From Campylorhamphus procurvoides (taxonomy: Eukaryota > Chordata > Aves > Passeriformes > Dendrocolaptidae), in contig WBMV01003161.1 of the NCBI GenBank assembly GCA_013396655.1, positions 3,346,059-3,410,058 of the forward strand: 64,000 nt of DNA, given 5' to 3'. Made by a program: the position numbers and the translations under genes. Positions 21,959 to 34,700 of this stretch are shown here, one piece after another (the first letter of the stretch is position 1; every line of letters begins with the position of its first letter). The notes under the pieces were generated by a model, which was not told the DNA's origin, ran no database searches, and saw only the letters and a program-made list of their open reading frames with translations.

Positions 21959-23986
21959 GCCCTGTCCTGTTTTCTGTTGTTTTAGCAGAAACCAAACATA
22001 ACTCATAAAAACACAGGCAAGAAAAATAGAGCACGCTGGCTGCCAGAAAAACAAATCGTAACAGAACATAGAGGGGCCTCTCACAGGGAGGAGGCAGGGA
22101 AGAAACACCTGTGATTTCCATTGAAAATCCCCTGATATCTGCATTCCCCTGTTCTGCTCCAATAAAAGCTCTCGTGTGCTCTATCTCTGACCCCGGGGCA
22201 AGGTCTCGGTGCAGAGAGGTCCCTCCTGGCTGGGCTGGTGAATCACAGCACACAGCTGAGGAGCAGCACAGTGCCTGCCAATTGTCCTCATGTCATTGCT
22301 ATGGTTATCTCGAAGTGCTCTGCAGATGTTTGACTGCTTCAAAAACAAAAGGAAAGAAAGAAGAAGCACGGAGCGGGGAAGATAATAAACAAAGCTTTAA
22401 ATTTTCCCTCCCGTCTGTTATACCAAAATGCTGAAAACCTTGGATGGAGGCAGAGCTGTAGGTGCTGATTTGGTTTTGGACCGTGATGGTCCCACAGGTC
22501 TTTGGTGGGGAGAAGATGCCCAGATGGTCCCGCTGTGCCCACGGGGACATGCCAAGCACATCAGTGATAAGTGAGCAGGGATGGTGCCCAGGACATGTGC
22601 ACAGCTCTTAGAGAGGCTCCCTTCAGCTTTGGCCCTTCCCAGAAGGAAATTCCCAGGAATTGTGTTCAGCCCTACAATGCCCCTTCCATGCTATTTCATA
22701 GATGGTTTTGCCTATAATTTTCCTACCGGGTGAGCTTTGGGCATTGAAATCAGTTAGGCACAGGCAGCTGGAAAAGGAACTTCTGAACAACATCCCAGGC
22801 AGAACCCCCCCTGGAAGCTCTCAGAACCCAGGCTTTGAGGCTAGGAAGTGTAATTGTAGAACAGTTCCTCACTGAATAAATGGCCAACACAGCTGCACAT
22901 CTCCCAGGAGCCCTCTTGGGACTGTTGTGCAGTGTAGATGTGCCCATGGGGTAAACACAGCCTTGAGCTTTAGGACACAACTCAAACATCCAGTTTTCAG
23001 CACCAAGTCACCTAACCCCACTTGTGAGCACTGTTTGCAAACACCATCTCCTAGTTGCCTGGTAATGTCCATATTCCTGACTATCCTTCTCCAAATGCTC
23101 CTTAACCAACATACACAGGGGACAGTGGGACTTGGAGAAGACATGTAAGACTTAACCTGGACCTGAACGTGGTGTTTAAACATTTGTTGTGGTTGTTTAA
23201 CAAGTTTTTTCAGAGTTGGTGTTTACAGGAGGCAGGAAGATAACTGATGGGAGAGATAAGCACAGTGGGAGTAATTTGGCTGAGCAGGAGGACATCAAAC
23301 AGGTCCTTAAGGAGCTGCTTTGCACTACAGCTGCTGCAGCACTTGCACAGGTATGTCCAGATGCCATCCAGGGGTGTCCAGCTCTCCTGGAATCAACAAG
23401 AGAATTTTCCCATCAACTTACATGAGCCCTCAACACTGTTAGAGATGAGTGTGCGTGTCCTCAGCAGCAGCACCAGCCTGCTGGGCTTGGGTGTATTACC
23501 ACAGGACATGATTCACTGTATGGTGAAGAGGCTGCCCCCAAACCACACAGAAAGAGAAACAGCCTGGGGAGAAAGCTCCCTCTGTTATTTCATGGGTATT
23601 AGGTTCAGTGTTTTCAAGAACATTTTGTGAGGCTGGGGTGGCTAAATGTAGTTTCAAAATAATGCAATTTCCTTTGCAAAATGGGGTGAAGAATCCTTAT
23701 TAGGAAAGCAGAGCCTTACTCAGAGTTGAATAGAAAATAGTCTTGCTATAAAAAGCATCATTGCCTCTCTGAAACATAAGCCCAGGCACATAAAGAGCTC
23801 AATTCAGCAATACATATGAGGCTTCACTGACCTGGGGTCTCCAAATTGTTTGCCTTGCTGTAGGACAGGAAGAGAGGCACGGCTTGAAACAATTTGACAA
23901 GCCCTTTCTTTGGAGCTGCCTGACTTACCTTCCAAAGGGCAAAAGAGGGAGCTCATGCTAAAGGAGACGATGAACTGTGCAGTAGA

Positions 23987-24255
23987 TCATAGAATCACAG
24001 AGTCGTTCAGGTTGGAAAAGACCTTTAAGATTATCCAGTCTGATTGTTAACCCAGCACTGCCACAATCACCCCTAAGTCCTGTCCCTGAGTGCCACATCT
24101 ACACATCTTTTAAATCCATCCATGGGGAGTGACTATCCCACTGCCCTGGCAGGCTGTTCCAGTGCTTACAACCTTTCAGTGAAGATTTTCCTAATATCCC
24201 ATCTGAACTTCCCACTGTGCAACTTGAGGCCATTTCCTCTTGTCCTATTGCAAAT
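23987..24255 (-). mobile_element. CR1 LINE 3'-end, about 270 bp
   Basis: The plus strand shows the antisense CR1 3' end in order: TCATAGAATCACAGAGTCG, GGTTGGAAAAGACC, a CCACATCTACA block, CTGTTCCAGTGC, TCAGTGAAGATTTTCCTAAT and TTTCCTCTTGTCCTATTG. Similarity stops near 24255, marking the 5' truncation. Only 3' untranslated and extreme ORF2-distal sequence is present, so the copy is non-functional. Confidence 0.95.
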
Positions 24256-27200
24256 AAGGCTTTCTTCTCAGGACGAGGAAGATCCCAAGAGCTCTGGCAC
24301 CTGAAACTTCCCTGGTCTCATCAGAGCTACCTGAGCATCTCCATGGCAGTGGGGTGTCTCATTGAAACATATTACTTTTAACACCAAAGGCTGTGGGAAA
24401 AATACCAATTTTAAGATAAGTTCTTGATTTGGGGTAGTCTTTGAAGTTCTTCAGCTCATTGAAGGTGCTCACTAGTATTTTTACTTCCTTCTTTCCTTCT
24501 CTTATCCCTCTCTCCCTATGTGAAAAACATAAACAAACGCAAACAGCCCAGGTGACGGAAACAAATGGGCTTCAGACAAGAGGAGAAGTCAGGAAACCTT
24601 TTGGAAAGCCCTTCAGTAAACACTGGCTAGAACTCTGAGGAAGTGGGTTTCTTCACATCTTGCCGTGGAGGCTCCACTGGCACAGTCTATTACGTGATTT
24701 CCCATTTCTTGCACACACAATGCCTTTCTCCCACTTTAACTGGCGCTATGGATTTGCAAACAGGTACCAGGCATGTGCTGAGCTGGTCCTCTGCCCCCAT
24801 GGGGCCATGCTCTCTCCTGGGCATCTCTCAGCCTCAGCTGTGACATGGGGATGTGCTGGGGGACCTTTCTCAGGTGGCACTGCAGCCACAGCACCTGCCC
24901 CATTTCCAAATCCCCTTCCAATTTAATTTTTGGGGTTTGCTCAGTGCTACAGGGTTTGATACTTCATGTCCGAGAGAGACCAGATAAAAATGAGCCTGCA
25001 CAGATTTAAAAAGAGGAAAAAAAGTTGAATCAACACCAAAAGATGCATGTCCTGGTAATAATTTTTGGAAAATGATGTTTATTAGAGAGCTGTCTCTGTG
25101 GTCAGTGCAATACTTGTACTGCCTCAGAGCCAGCCAGCATGGCCTGTCCCTGGAGCTCGCAGAGGTTTGGTGTGGCCAGAGCTCCCCAGCTTGTCTTCTG
25201 TGCTCAAGCTAATGTTACCCATAGCTGGGCATTTCAGTTTGGTTCTCCATCTGAGGAGATCACTCTCCAAAGAGGAATAAAGGGTTCCTTTCTTCTGGGT
25301 AACATCTGAAATCACAGCCTGGGCTTTGGTAACAGGATACTGGTGGCTTCAGTTCTTCCGATAAGGGGGAATGCTTCTTGTCCTTGTTGTTGTTAATCCT
25401 GGGAGTGGAGATCAGTTGCAGTGCAGGTGTCTGATTTTCATTAAAATTGCAAATTGGACTGAATGCTTGATCAGATAACAAAGACATCATTGAAACCATG
25501 TGTCTTCCTTCAGCAGCAGAACAGGGGACAAGACAAAGAATTTCCCAGTGTGTGTCCACTTGTGCATATTTACTGCAGAGAGCGAGTCTTAATACTTTGG
25601 TCATGGGCGAATAAATAGCTTCTAAGAAATGCCAACCCTATCAAACTTGCTGCAGCTTTGGAGCAGCTTTAGAGTTGAATAGAAGAACTACAGTATTAGC
25701 CCTTTGGGGAAAACACAGGCTGTTCTCAAAGGAAATCAATTAACTGTAGCATCTCTTTGGTCCCAATTCCACAGATCTTCCCTTTTTATCAAAGCCCTTA
25801 AGTGTTTTCTTAGCTTTAAGCATGAGCTTAAGGGCTTTGGCGAACAAAGATGGACTTTCACACATGCTGCTGTCCTCTCCAGAATCAAGGCCATGTGTTT
25901 TTTACTATGGGAAAGAGAACAAGTCAGATAGAGAGGTTCAACCACTTGTTCTGCTTGGAAATCACATGCAACAAACTCATCTGGAGTAGGAAAGAGTGGG
26001 GGCTGATGGTATATACATGATGTTTGGAAAAAAAGTTCCTCATGTGACATCCCCTTGGCAGCTAAACAAAGTGAATTTCAAGTAAACAAACACACAAACA
26101 TTGTGTTTCCTAAAACAACATCTTCTGACAGATGTCACTGTGTTTATGTGTCTTAATTATGTCTTGGTTTAGATCATTGTCCTCCCTCCTTCTTTTTTGT
26201 GGCAAATACTCATGAACTTCCCTTAGCAGTGATGAAGGGAGCAGCTAAACAAGGGTTCACCCAACCCAAACTATCCGCTAGCAGGTGTTTGGATAATCCT
26301 TTAAACCCTCCAGAAACAGCGAGAAAGGTGCTGAGCTGTGCCTACACACAGACAAGCATTTGTGCTTAAACTCTATGATCTATTTGACTGGTGTTTGCAG
26401 AGCTTCTGAAGAGGTTGTATTTGAAATGGAGCATGTTAAATGGGTACTTGGCATCAGAGGAACCCTGAATGATCTTCTCTTAGCCATCAGTAGGGTGAGA
26501 TGCAGCCACAACAGAGCACTTACCCACGTAGGGGTGAAAGGAATTCCATTCCCGGTGCAGGGGAGCAATGATATCCCATGTTAAAAACATCTTATTGGAA
26601 GCTCTTTACCAAGTCCGCTCTGCTCTGCTCCATGGTAATGCTGCAGGAGAAATTCCTCAGGGAATTTAGACAGGTCATATCTTGGGAGGAGAAACAATTA
26701 TGGACTTTTACAAGACAGTAATGAGAAGTTCATTATGTTTAGCATGCACAGTGAGGAGCTCAGCTTTGAAAGTACAACTTCTTGTCCTGGTGTCTCTGAT
26801 AAAGCCTTCTCAGCCATGGCTGTCTCCAGCTCAAGTCCCACCTCACTTTTGAGGCCACTTGCTTTGCTCTAGTGAAGGACACGATGTGGATGGTGCTCTG
26901 GCCATGGGAACAAAGCAATGCAGGGGCAGCTGTTTGATGTACCCAGTCAGCTGTGCCTGGGGACGCTCTGGGTGCCTGCTCTGGGTGCTGGTAAAATGGG
27001 CAAGCTCAGAAAAACTGTGCAGCTCTGAGAAAGAGCTGAACTTCTTACCCCCAAACTCTGAAAAGCCCTTGAAAGGCTGCGAAGCATTTTGTTTTCTGAG
27101 GAGTGGGCACTATTTAAATATTACAGAAATACGCAAGGGATTTCTCTGGGACTAGGACACACAATACAGACATGCAAATGGATTGCTCTGACAGCTTCCC

Positions 27201-28599
27201 ATACAATAAGCACTCAGCATTTACTGTTCACTTTCATCCCTTGGCAAGTGGGGGATAATTTGAAAATATTTTCATTCCTCTCAGAGCATCACTTGGGATA
27301 TCTGTAGAATCACTCAGCGTCACGATTCCAAGAAATCTGCCAGGATTATGTTCTGAAGTTTGCTTTGGATAAGAAAGGACTCAAAAGGTCATAGATTATC
27401 CCAGGACATATCAAAACATGCATTAAAAATTTCCATGTTCTTGAACTCATGGTAAAAGTCAGCCACATACAGCCAGTTCTGTTCAAGTTTAAGCTCCAGG
27501 GACCTCATCTCTGCTTGCCAGTGTATCAGTGCCTTGAGAGGGGAAGTGGAAACTGCTCGCTGGACTCTGCCCATCCTATCAGAGAAGTGCTGAAAAGGCA
27601 GGGGGAGCATTTGGGCTACACAGCATGAGAAACGTCTGTCCCAAAGTAGGACTATGTAGAGTTACAGCATCCCTTAGAGCAGAGGAGCAGCTATCTGGGC
27701 ATCATTTATAACCTCCTCTTATGGCAGTGGAAATCTGGCAGGACATAGCTCCGAGGGTGGCTGTCATTTGTGCCGTGAGCCCCAGCCCGGGACAGCAGGT
27801 GCTTTTCAAGGACAGCAGCCATCCAGAAGCTGAGCTTTGGGAAGCAGCTGCTATCCTCACTATGGGGAAAATGCAGTTTGCTCCAGCTCTGCTTTGCTAC
27901 TGCCAAAAGGGATGAGCATTGCAGCAGAGTGGACATCACCATCCTTGCCTTTTGCTTTAATTTAACAAGATTTCCAGCCTCTTCAATGTGCAGCACATCA
28001 CCAAAGGACACTGCTGACTTTCTTGCTGCCACCTGCTCTCTGGCTCTTGCATCAGCAACAAGCTCTTAGTAAGGTGGAGGTGATGCAGGGTGGCACTCCA
28101 GGCACAAAGACCCTCCTGTTGTACCCCCCAGAGTGGTGTCAGAGGTGCAGCAGAGATGTCGCAGCACCTTGTGTGCTGGGCACTCATCTCATCGCACCAG
28201 TAAACCCTGCCCACCTCTCTGTGTGACACACAAGCCCTGCCCACCCCGCCGTTCCAGACGTGCTGTCAGAGGATCGTTTCTAATCCCAGAAGAATGGTGT
28301 CGAGGAGCGGATGAAATCACCACTGGGCAGGAGGTTACAAGCAACAGTGACAAGATCAGCTGAAGCCCCTTGGCCAAAACAACCTAATAGAGAGAAGCGG
28401 GCCAGAACAGCAACATCGGTGACCCTGAGAGTGTTTTGGTTTTTATCAGTTTAAATAATCTTATCTGGCAACTCTAAACAAAATCTGGGGTTTCATGGCC
28501 ATCCTCAATGCTTGTGCCTGTGCTACAGTGGCAAGTTGTGTTTCAGAGGGTCAGTAATGGAAAACAGATGTTAAAGTGTGTACAACAAGAAGTGAAAAA
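24256..28599. other. Unique non-coding sequence
   Basis: No exon, RNA gene or transposon is recognised. A small CpG-containing patch near 28240-28320 (about seven CpGs in 80 bases) is the only compositional feature. Open frames reach about 114 codons and have no recognisable domains. Confidence 0.5.
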
Positions 28600-29550
28600 A
28601 CAAATACTGTTAGCGCAGAGTCTGACGTGAGCAGGGGGGTATCTCTGCATTGACATGATGAGACCCATGTTCATGAAATACAGGATTAGATAAACTGCTA
28701 TTTAATTGTTGTGCAGAGCTGCTTTTGTGGCTATAAAAATCTCAGTCCTTGTAATATAACCACTTCAGAACTTTATTTTAGCAGAGTCTGCTCCTAGTTC
28801 ATACAGGGATAAACTTCTGCCTAAGCAGTGTTGCAGGAAAGGGCTATGCTGCCAGAAAGACAATGCAAGACTAATTATTGCTGCCAGGCTATGAAAAACG
28901 CTTCTAAGTATTCTTTTAATTAAGAAGAGATACCTCCACTGAGTAATGAAGAGACTTATTTGAAATCAGAGAGACTCCAATATTTCAAAATTAGTTTTCA
29001 TTCCAAATAGGATTTCTAAAACATGTTTATTCAGAGTTTTTCTTAGTATTATCAAAATATTATGCCAGTCAAAATATGTATCTCCTACAATATTTAAGCC
29101 TTCAATGAACTTTATTATAAATTACTACTATGAAAAATAATCCAAGTGAATAATATTTCTTTTCCTTTAAACACCAAAATAGCATCCTGAAATATGTTAC
29201 TTTGGACATGCTTCGTTTTTGCATAGAAAACTATTTTTTTTTTTTTACACCAACAGTAGGAATATCTACGAGTTTCAGTTTTATTTCTCTTCATCAAAGG
29301 CATGCAACGTAAATCATGAAAATAAGTTATTTCCTAAAATTCTTTTTATGGGATACACTTAAACACACTGAGCTACAGCAAGATGGTTAAAAGAAATATT
29401 AGAATTGCTGTATTTGAAATGATAAAGATCATCATGTCCTCTTTCAGCATGTCTCCCTGCTATTCTTGGATGAAGAATAAACGGTCTCAAAGTAAATGTT
29501 GCATTGAAATCCATTGAGAAAAAATTAAACTTTTTTATTATTTACTGGGA
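28600..29550. other. AT-rich stretch with a T13 run
   Basis: Visibly AT-rich for almost 1 kb, with T13 at 29234-29246 and many AATAAT/TATTAT strings. No gene or repeat family is recognised. Confidence 0.6.
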
Positions 29551-30410
29551 AAAATGATGATTCTGTGAGCTGACATTAAGGGACAGATTTTCAACATTAT
29601 TCACCCATTGAAAATAGCTCCTATTGTTCCCAAGTTCAAAAGCCTCTCTGGTTATTGCAACTTCGTCCCAAATATGTAGCTGAGCAGTTGGGCTCAGCCT
29701 CCCAAAACGCAGTTGCAAAAACGTGTGACTTCCCATGCAGCTCCCACCCAGCACATGCAGGGCTGCTGCTCACACCCTCCGGCGATGCCACAGACATGGG
29801 GTTTGTGCTTGCATTTACCAGGACTGCGGGTTTGGCTGCAGCAGGAGCCCCGAGAGGTTCTATGAACCCTCTTCTCTTCACCCAAAGCTGGACCTTGGCA
29901 TCTTACCGTGTTTCTGAGGAGTGTATCAAAAGAAACCTGGCTGTTTAGTCAGCTCAGCCAGTGGCAGATGTGTGAGTTGCTTTGGGCTTACCCAGCAGAT
30001 TAAAGGTCTCCTCTAGGCTAAGGGGTGTTCTCTGCCTTGGGCACTGGGTCTTCTTGCAAGGTCTTGTTGGAGAGGTCCTTCCCTCAGGCCCCATCTCATC
30101 TCCTTGCTCCATGTTAGCATAGGTCAGGCGACAGGATTTCATCACGAGGAAGCTGCTCTGGGACTGGAGCCCTTACTGAGACAACACGAGGTGTGATCAG
30201 CCAAGAATCCATGTCCCCATACAGGAGCAAACCCTGCGTGGGGCTGGAGGAGCCCCCGACCCGCCTGGAAGGACACACAGGAGGTGTCAAACAATCCTCA
30301 AACCCCAGTAAAACTTCACACATGATTCCTCTGTGAAAGTGAAGCAAGATAAACAAGATTTGGTATGAATTTAAACACAGCACTGGTTGTATTATTTGGG
30401 AACAAAACAG
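29551..30410. other. Unique non-coding sequence leading into a CpG-rich block
   Basis: No exon is recognised. GC and CpG rise toward the right end. Short overlapping open frames on both strands between 29636 and 29948 have no recognisable domains. Confidence 0.5.
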
Positions 30411-30860
30411 TTGCGTAACCCCGTAGAAAACAGCGCAGCTGTTCGTGCCGGACTGAGATCCAAGAGCTGCATCCTCCTCCCTGCCAGAGGTGTGTGCCTG
30501 CAGCTCGGCTTTCCTGCATGGTATAACACTCGCTCCCTGTCCTGGAGATTCGGGAGAACCCTCCTGGCCCCTCTGGGCTCAGAAGTCCCCTAGAACCAAG
30601 TGGATCCCCTGCTGGCTCCACACCGAGGGATCCCCGCGCTGCTCCCGCCTCCCTTCTCGCCCCGGCCCGCGATAAATGCGCTCAGCATGACAATCCGATT
30701 TGCTGGGAGATTAGGGGAGTGTAATCTCATTAACGATGACAAGCTCGGCTGGGCCCGCTGCACGCAGGCCTTTGATGGAGAGCCGCTGCCAAGGGAATGA
30801 TCCCGCGGGGAGACGCACCTGGATGGAGCCCAGGGAAGAGATCAATCCCCCGGGGAGCCA
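30411..30860. promoter_or_regulatory. Small CpG island without a visible gene
   Basis: I count roughly 27 CpGs in 450 bases, with 18 of them in the 240 bases from 30601. This region would meet the classical island criteria of length, GC and CpG ratio. It includes CCCCGCGCT, CCCGGCCCGCGATAAATGCG and TCCCGCGGGG. Three ATTA/TAAT cores (30710-30713, 30722-30725, 30729-30732) and a TCF-type CTTTGAT (30770-30776) lie in its centre. There is no TATA box or convincing first exon, so an orphan island acting as enhancer or non-coding RNA start is as likely as a gene promoter. Confidence 0.5.
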
Positions 30861-33800
30861 GGTCTACCTGCGAGTGGGGTGATGGCTGATTTAGAGCCAC
30901 ATTTGGTCCAGTTTCCTAGATCTCTGTAAGTGGGAAAGGCTAATCCCCATCCTGAGGGATGATTATGGTCCGAACGGACCTTGGTGTTCACTCACCAGAG
31001 CTGCTCTGTGATGGGACAGCCTGCATGGGAAGGATGAGTGACTGGGGACTGTCCCAGTCCCAGACAGACACTGCCAAACCTCTCCTACTCACCTCAAAGG
31101 GGACTTCCTACCATCAATGCCCGAGTCTGTGTGCAGAGCACTTTCCAAAATAGTCTATATTGTATAATAACATCAGTAAAACATATATAACATATTTTCC
31201 TATTATTTCCTTTGGTTTTTATTTTTATGTGCTAAAATTAAAATCAGAAAGGCAAATAGCTCTGATCTGCATATGCAAAAGAAAAGTTAACACGCTAATG
31301 ATTACCTGCAAATAGCACAGGCACTCATTCTTACAGGAAAATGCTTGTGGAGGAAAGCCAGGACCCAAACTGTGAGACAGGTGTTACAGACACAGTCCTC
31401 TCAGTGACAACAAAAGGAGAAAGCTGATCTTGCAGGTGTTCTGGAAGTTCAGTTTCACCCACAGTGCTTCCCTAGGCATCAGATGGAAATCCATACTTAC
31501 TCAAAGGCTGCTCCCAGTCCCCCAGTGCCACAGGTGCTGTGCTGGGGTGTGCATCCCACCGTGCACTGCCTTGCCCATCCTCCCCTTGCCATGAGTCCCA
31601 CTAATCTCACCTCAGGAACAAGCCTCGCTCAGTCATTCCAGGACAGGTTGTGGATGCCTCCATAGAGACAAAAAAAAAGCAAATAGGACAGTTTCTGCAC
31701 ACTGACGCTCTGCCTTATTTCTTCCCAGAAATGTTACTCAAATACTTCCCTGAAATGCAAAATATTTTGCAAGCTAAAGATAGTTCAGGCAAAAAGGCAG
31801 ACATCTAACTGACACTGAGAAAATAAATAGAAGTTATGAAGAATTCTTAGTGAAAATAAAACCCCGGAGGAATGGAGCTTGTAACTGGAAACAGGGCGGG
31901 AGGCTGGGATGATGGCAGGCTCCACTCATAACCATTGTCCCCATCCACAGGACCTGAGATGGGGCTGGGGAGTGGCCACACTTTCTGTGAATGTCACTGG
32001 AACATGCTGCAGTGAAGGAGATTGCAATTCTGTCATATGTTGTGATGTACCTGGTCTTGGTGTAACTTGTGAGTAACACTGGTGGTTTCCCCCGAGCAGT
32101 GTGCAGGGTCTGTGCATTTTTGGTTGCACATGGAGCTCAGGTTTCTTTCACAGCCAAGACCAAGCTGTGTGACACATCTTCCCAATATATCCTTGCTGTC
32201 AATTTTTGATCAGGTTGCTCCTAAAGCCTGGCTCAGCCTGTAGGAACACCCCTGCTGTCAAACATGCTTGTGGGGTTGTTTTCCCAACAGACCCAGCCTT
32301 GAGGCTCTGCCTTCCTGCACTGAAATTCCTGGGCTTTCAGAGAGAAAGCAGAGGAAAGAAAATGTACTCTCCCCAAGGAGGACACTTCTTGAGTATCTTT
32401 CCTTATTTGCTTTCCTCTAGATTTCAGTGACTGCAAGCACTAGGAGTAGGGACTGATGCTCCTCCTTGAAGGTTTACTGCTATTGAGTGAGGATGTAAGA
32501 GAATCAGGTGGAATTTCAGGAATAAAAATACAGTTTGCAGGAGTTGAAGTTTCTTTAATCACACAAGCTTGTGTGTGAGTGTGCACCACTACCTTTCTCT
32601 ACTTCTAATGAAGATTGGACTGCTCTAATGTCACCTCTTGGTGGTGGGACATTGGTGCTAAGCAGCAGTTACTACTAGAAAAGCTTTCATTGGGTTTTAA
32701 GTATTTAAGAAAACTGTCATTAGACAGGGTGGTTTTCAAGAGATGCAAAGCAGGAACTGCAGAGAGTCACAGAAGCATTCCCTGAATCACCTTCAACATC
32801 CTCATTTCTCAGGAAAAGGTTCGGTCTTGCTGGTGTTGGAATGAAGGCTGTAGTTGGGTGTTAAAATGCAGTATCAGATAAAGAGACCAGAAGAGGACAG
32901 AGAGACATCGAAAGCTGGGGAGGGTTTTGCAGAGTGGGCATTCTCTTGTCTGATGTTTCACATGGGAGGTGGTTTGGTCTTGTGTGTTGAAGCCTCATTT
33001 GTTCACGAGATCGCTGCTTGGCTCCCCACCATGGGGCTGGTTTCCTTGGCTTGAGGGGCTCAAAAGCACTGGCTGATGCTTGCAGGGATGTATTCATGGT
33101 AGTGTCAAGCTAAAACCTGTTTGCACCAACAGTGCAGTCCCAATGCTGGGGCACTGTGTGGAGCCTGGCTGCTCCCCTGGGACAGCCTGTCCCCAGCACA
33201 CACAGCCTCTGCCCCAGCAGATGAGGAAGGGCTCCTTCTCACAAAGAACTGATGAAATGATGTAAAAGACTGGCAAAACCAGACAAGAAAAATGCTCAAC
33301 TACTTAACACTGCCGATAGCTGCCGTTGTTTTCATTTCCTGGGGCTGAACCAGGGCTATTTTGCAGAGAGTGGGAGTAAATCCCATACTGAAATACCACA
33401 ATGAATATTAGCTATTAGTAATGCCTCGATAGAAACACTAGATACAACCACAGTGATCAAGAGGGATATGCCAGAGATGATTTCACTGTTCCAGCAGCTA
33501 ATGAACTTGCTAAGAGGAAGACACTATTATTAGCCCCTGCAGATCCTTGCAGCATGCCTGTTCAATAAACTCCTGCTCGTGGGGCTTGGTTTCCAGCACG
33601 GTTTATTGCAGAACATGGGGACCACATGGTTTCCATCCCATGACACCATCCTGCAAAGCCCAGGCTGGTGTCCCAGGGGACGTCAGCTGTGATGTGAGCC
33701 ATGCTCCAGGCTCCCCAGACACCTTCACACATCTGCTTCATCTCCCTGGGCTTCATCTTTCTGCTGTAGGGACTGGGGGTTATGTTCAGCTACTCCCATG

Positions 33801-34011
33801 GAAAGGTGCTGAGAAAAACCTCCTGCAGTGGTTTAATTTCTGGGGCAACCCAGAGCTGCTGGTTGACAGGGCTGTGGCCCCAGCTGCTAATCCAGCCTGG
33901 CAGATCCCATAACTTCCTCACCTTATACTGGGGGGAATGGTAAGTGAGTCCCACGGCGGTACTGGAAGTCATGCTGGTGATTTGCAGGTTGGGAAAGTCC
34001 ATATGGGCCAG
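30861..34011. other. Non-coding sequence with an AT-rich POU-motif patch
   Basis: No exon is recognised. AT-rich sequence at 31150-31330 carries a POU-type palindrome. A unique block at 33300-33560 has the look of a conserved element but no decisive motif. Open frames reach about 121 codons. Confidence 0.5.
31268..31277. promoter_or_regulatory. POU MORE-like palindrome
   Basis: TGCATATGCA is a perfect 10-bp palindrome matching the core of the MORE element (ATGCATATGCAT) bound by POU-domain dimers. The right flank completes ATGCAAA, an octamer-type half. AT-rich unique sequence with GCTAATGATTACC lies about 20 bp downstream. Confidence 0.35.
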
Positions 34012-34310
34012 CATAGAATCACAGAATAATTAGGGTTGGAAAAGAGCTCTAAGATCATTAAGTCTAACCTTTAACCTAACACTGTCAAGCCCACCACTAA
34101 CCCATGTCCCTAAACATGACATCTACATGCTTTGTGGACACTTCCAGGGATGGTGATTTCACCACTGCCCTGAGCAGGCTGTTCCAATGCCTGACCACCC
34201 TTTCAGTGAAGAAAACTTGAGGCTGTTTCCTCTTGTCCTATTGCTTGTGAGCTGGGAGAAAAGACAAATCTACACTTGTCTGACCTTCTTTCAGGTAGCT
34301 GTAGAACAAT
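34012..34310 (-). mobile_element. CR1 LINE 3'-end, about 300 bp
   Basis: The plus strand shows the antisense CR1 end in order: CATAGAATCACAGAATAATT, GGGTTGGAAAAGAGC, CCCATGTCCCTAAACATGAC, CTGTTCCAATGCCTGACC, TTTCCTCTTGTCCTATTGCT and CTTTCAGGTAGCTGTAGAAC. It extends about 50 bases further 5' than the copy at 23987. It is truncated and non-functional, and it borders the candidate element that follows. Confidence 0.95.
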
Positions 34311-34320
34311 GCCATATGAG

Positions 34321-34700
34321 GGACAAGCTCACCTGAGAGGCGCCGCTGTCGACAGTCCTGCTGCAATCTTGGACTGCGTTTGATTTCAGGGGGATGTACA
34401 TAATGGCTCAGCTGGACTTGAAAGCCCTTGGATGTGAGATTGTTGGCCCGCTCGTCTGGACGAGGCAGGTTCGTTTCTGTTAATGCAGCCAATGTAGCTG
34501 GGCAGGGCAGGCAGGGAAACAAGATCAAAGTCTGGCCGATGCCTTTCAAAGCCACGCTCTGTCGGTCCAATCTTCTGATTGGGCTCTTAACTAAAAGCTG
34601 CACAGCCACCCTTTGAAAGTGCCCGGACCCCAGAGTGAAGGTTGCATTATGCATGGGAAACACCAGAGCAAATGCTTTTATCACCCACAGCAATCAGGGC
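34321..34700. promoter_or_regulatory. Candidate enhancer with three TCF/LEF motifs
   Basis: Three WWCAAAG motifs lie within 95 bases: ATCAAAG (34524-34530), TTCAAAG (34545-34551) and CTTTGAA on the opposite strand (34611-34617). The last two are part of a 9-bp inverted repeat CTTTCAAAG/CTTTGAAAG. Also present are the 10-bp palindrome CTGTCGACAG (34346-34355), inverted CCAAT boxes around 34567-34582, and the POU-type TGCATTATGCA (34643-34653). About 12 CpGs are retained. A 151-codon minus frame crosses the block but has no recognisable domain. Confidence 0.4.

Larger units (their letters stand above)
20958..23986. other. Non-coding sequence with a DR1-bearing block
   Basis: No exon is recognised. 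A CpG-containing block with a nuclear-receptor DR1 motif lies at 21660-21860 and an A-rich tract at 21914-21958. The remainder is unique sequence with open frames no longer than about 127 codons. Confidence 0.5.

Noticed and set aside
27305..27330. GTAGAATCACTCAGCGTCAC as a CR1 terminus
   Set aside because: Only the short TAGAATCAC string matches. The diagnostic GGTTGGAAAAGACC block is absent.
28026..28039. Additional CTCF-like motif (minus strand)
   Set aside because: Twelve of 14 core positions match, but both mismatches fall in the CC start. Not distinguishable from background by eye.
34238..34693. 151-codon minus-strand frame over the TCF-motif block
   Set aside because: Begins in a non-coding candidate element and runs into CR1 3' sequence, so it cannot be a conserved gene.
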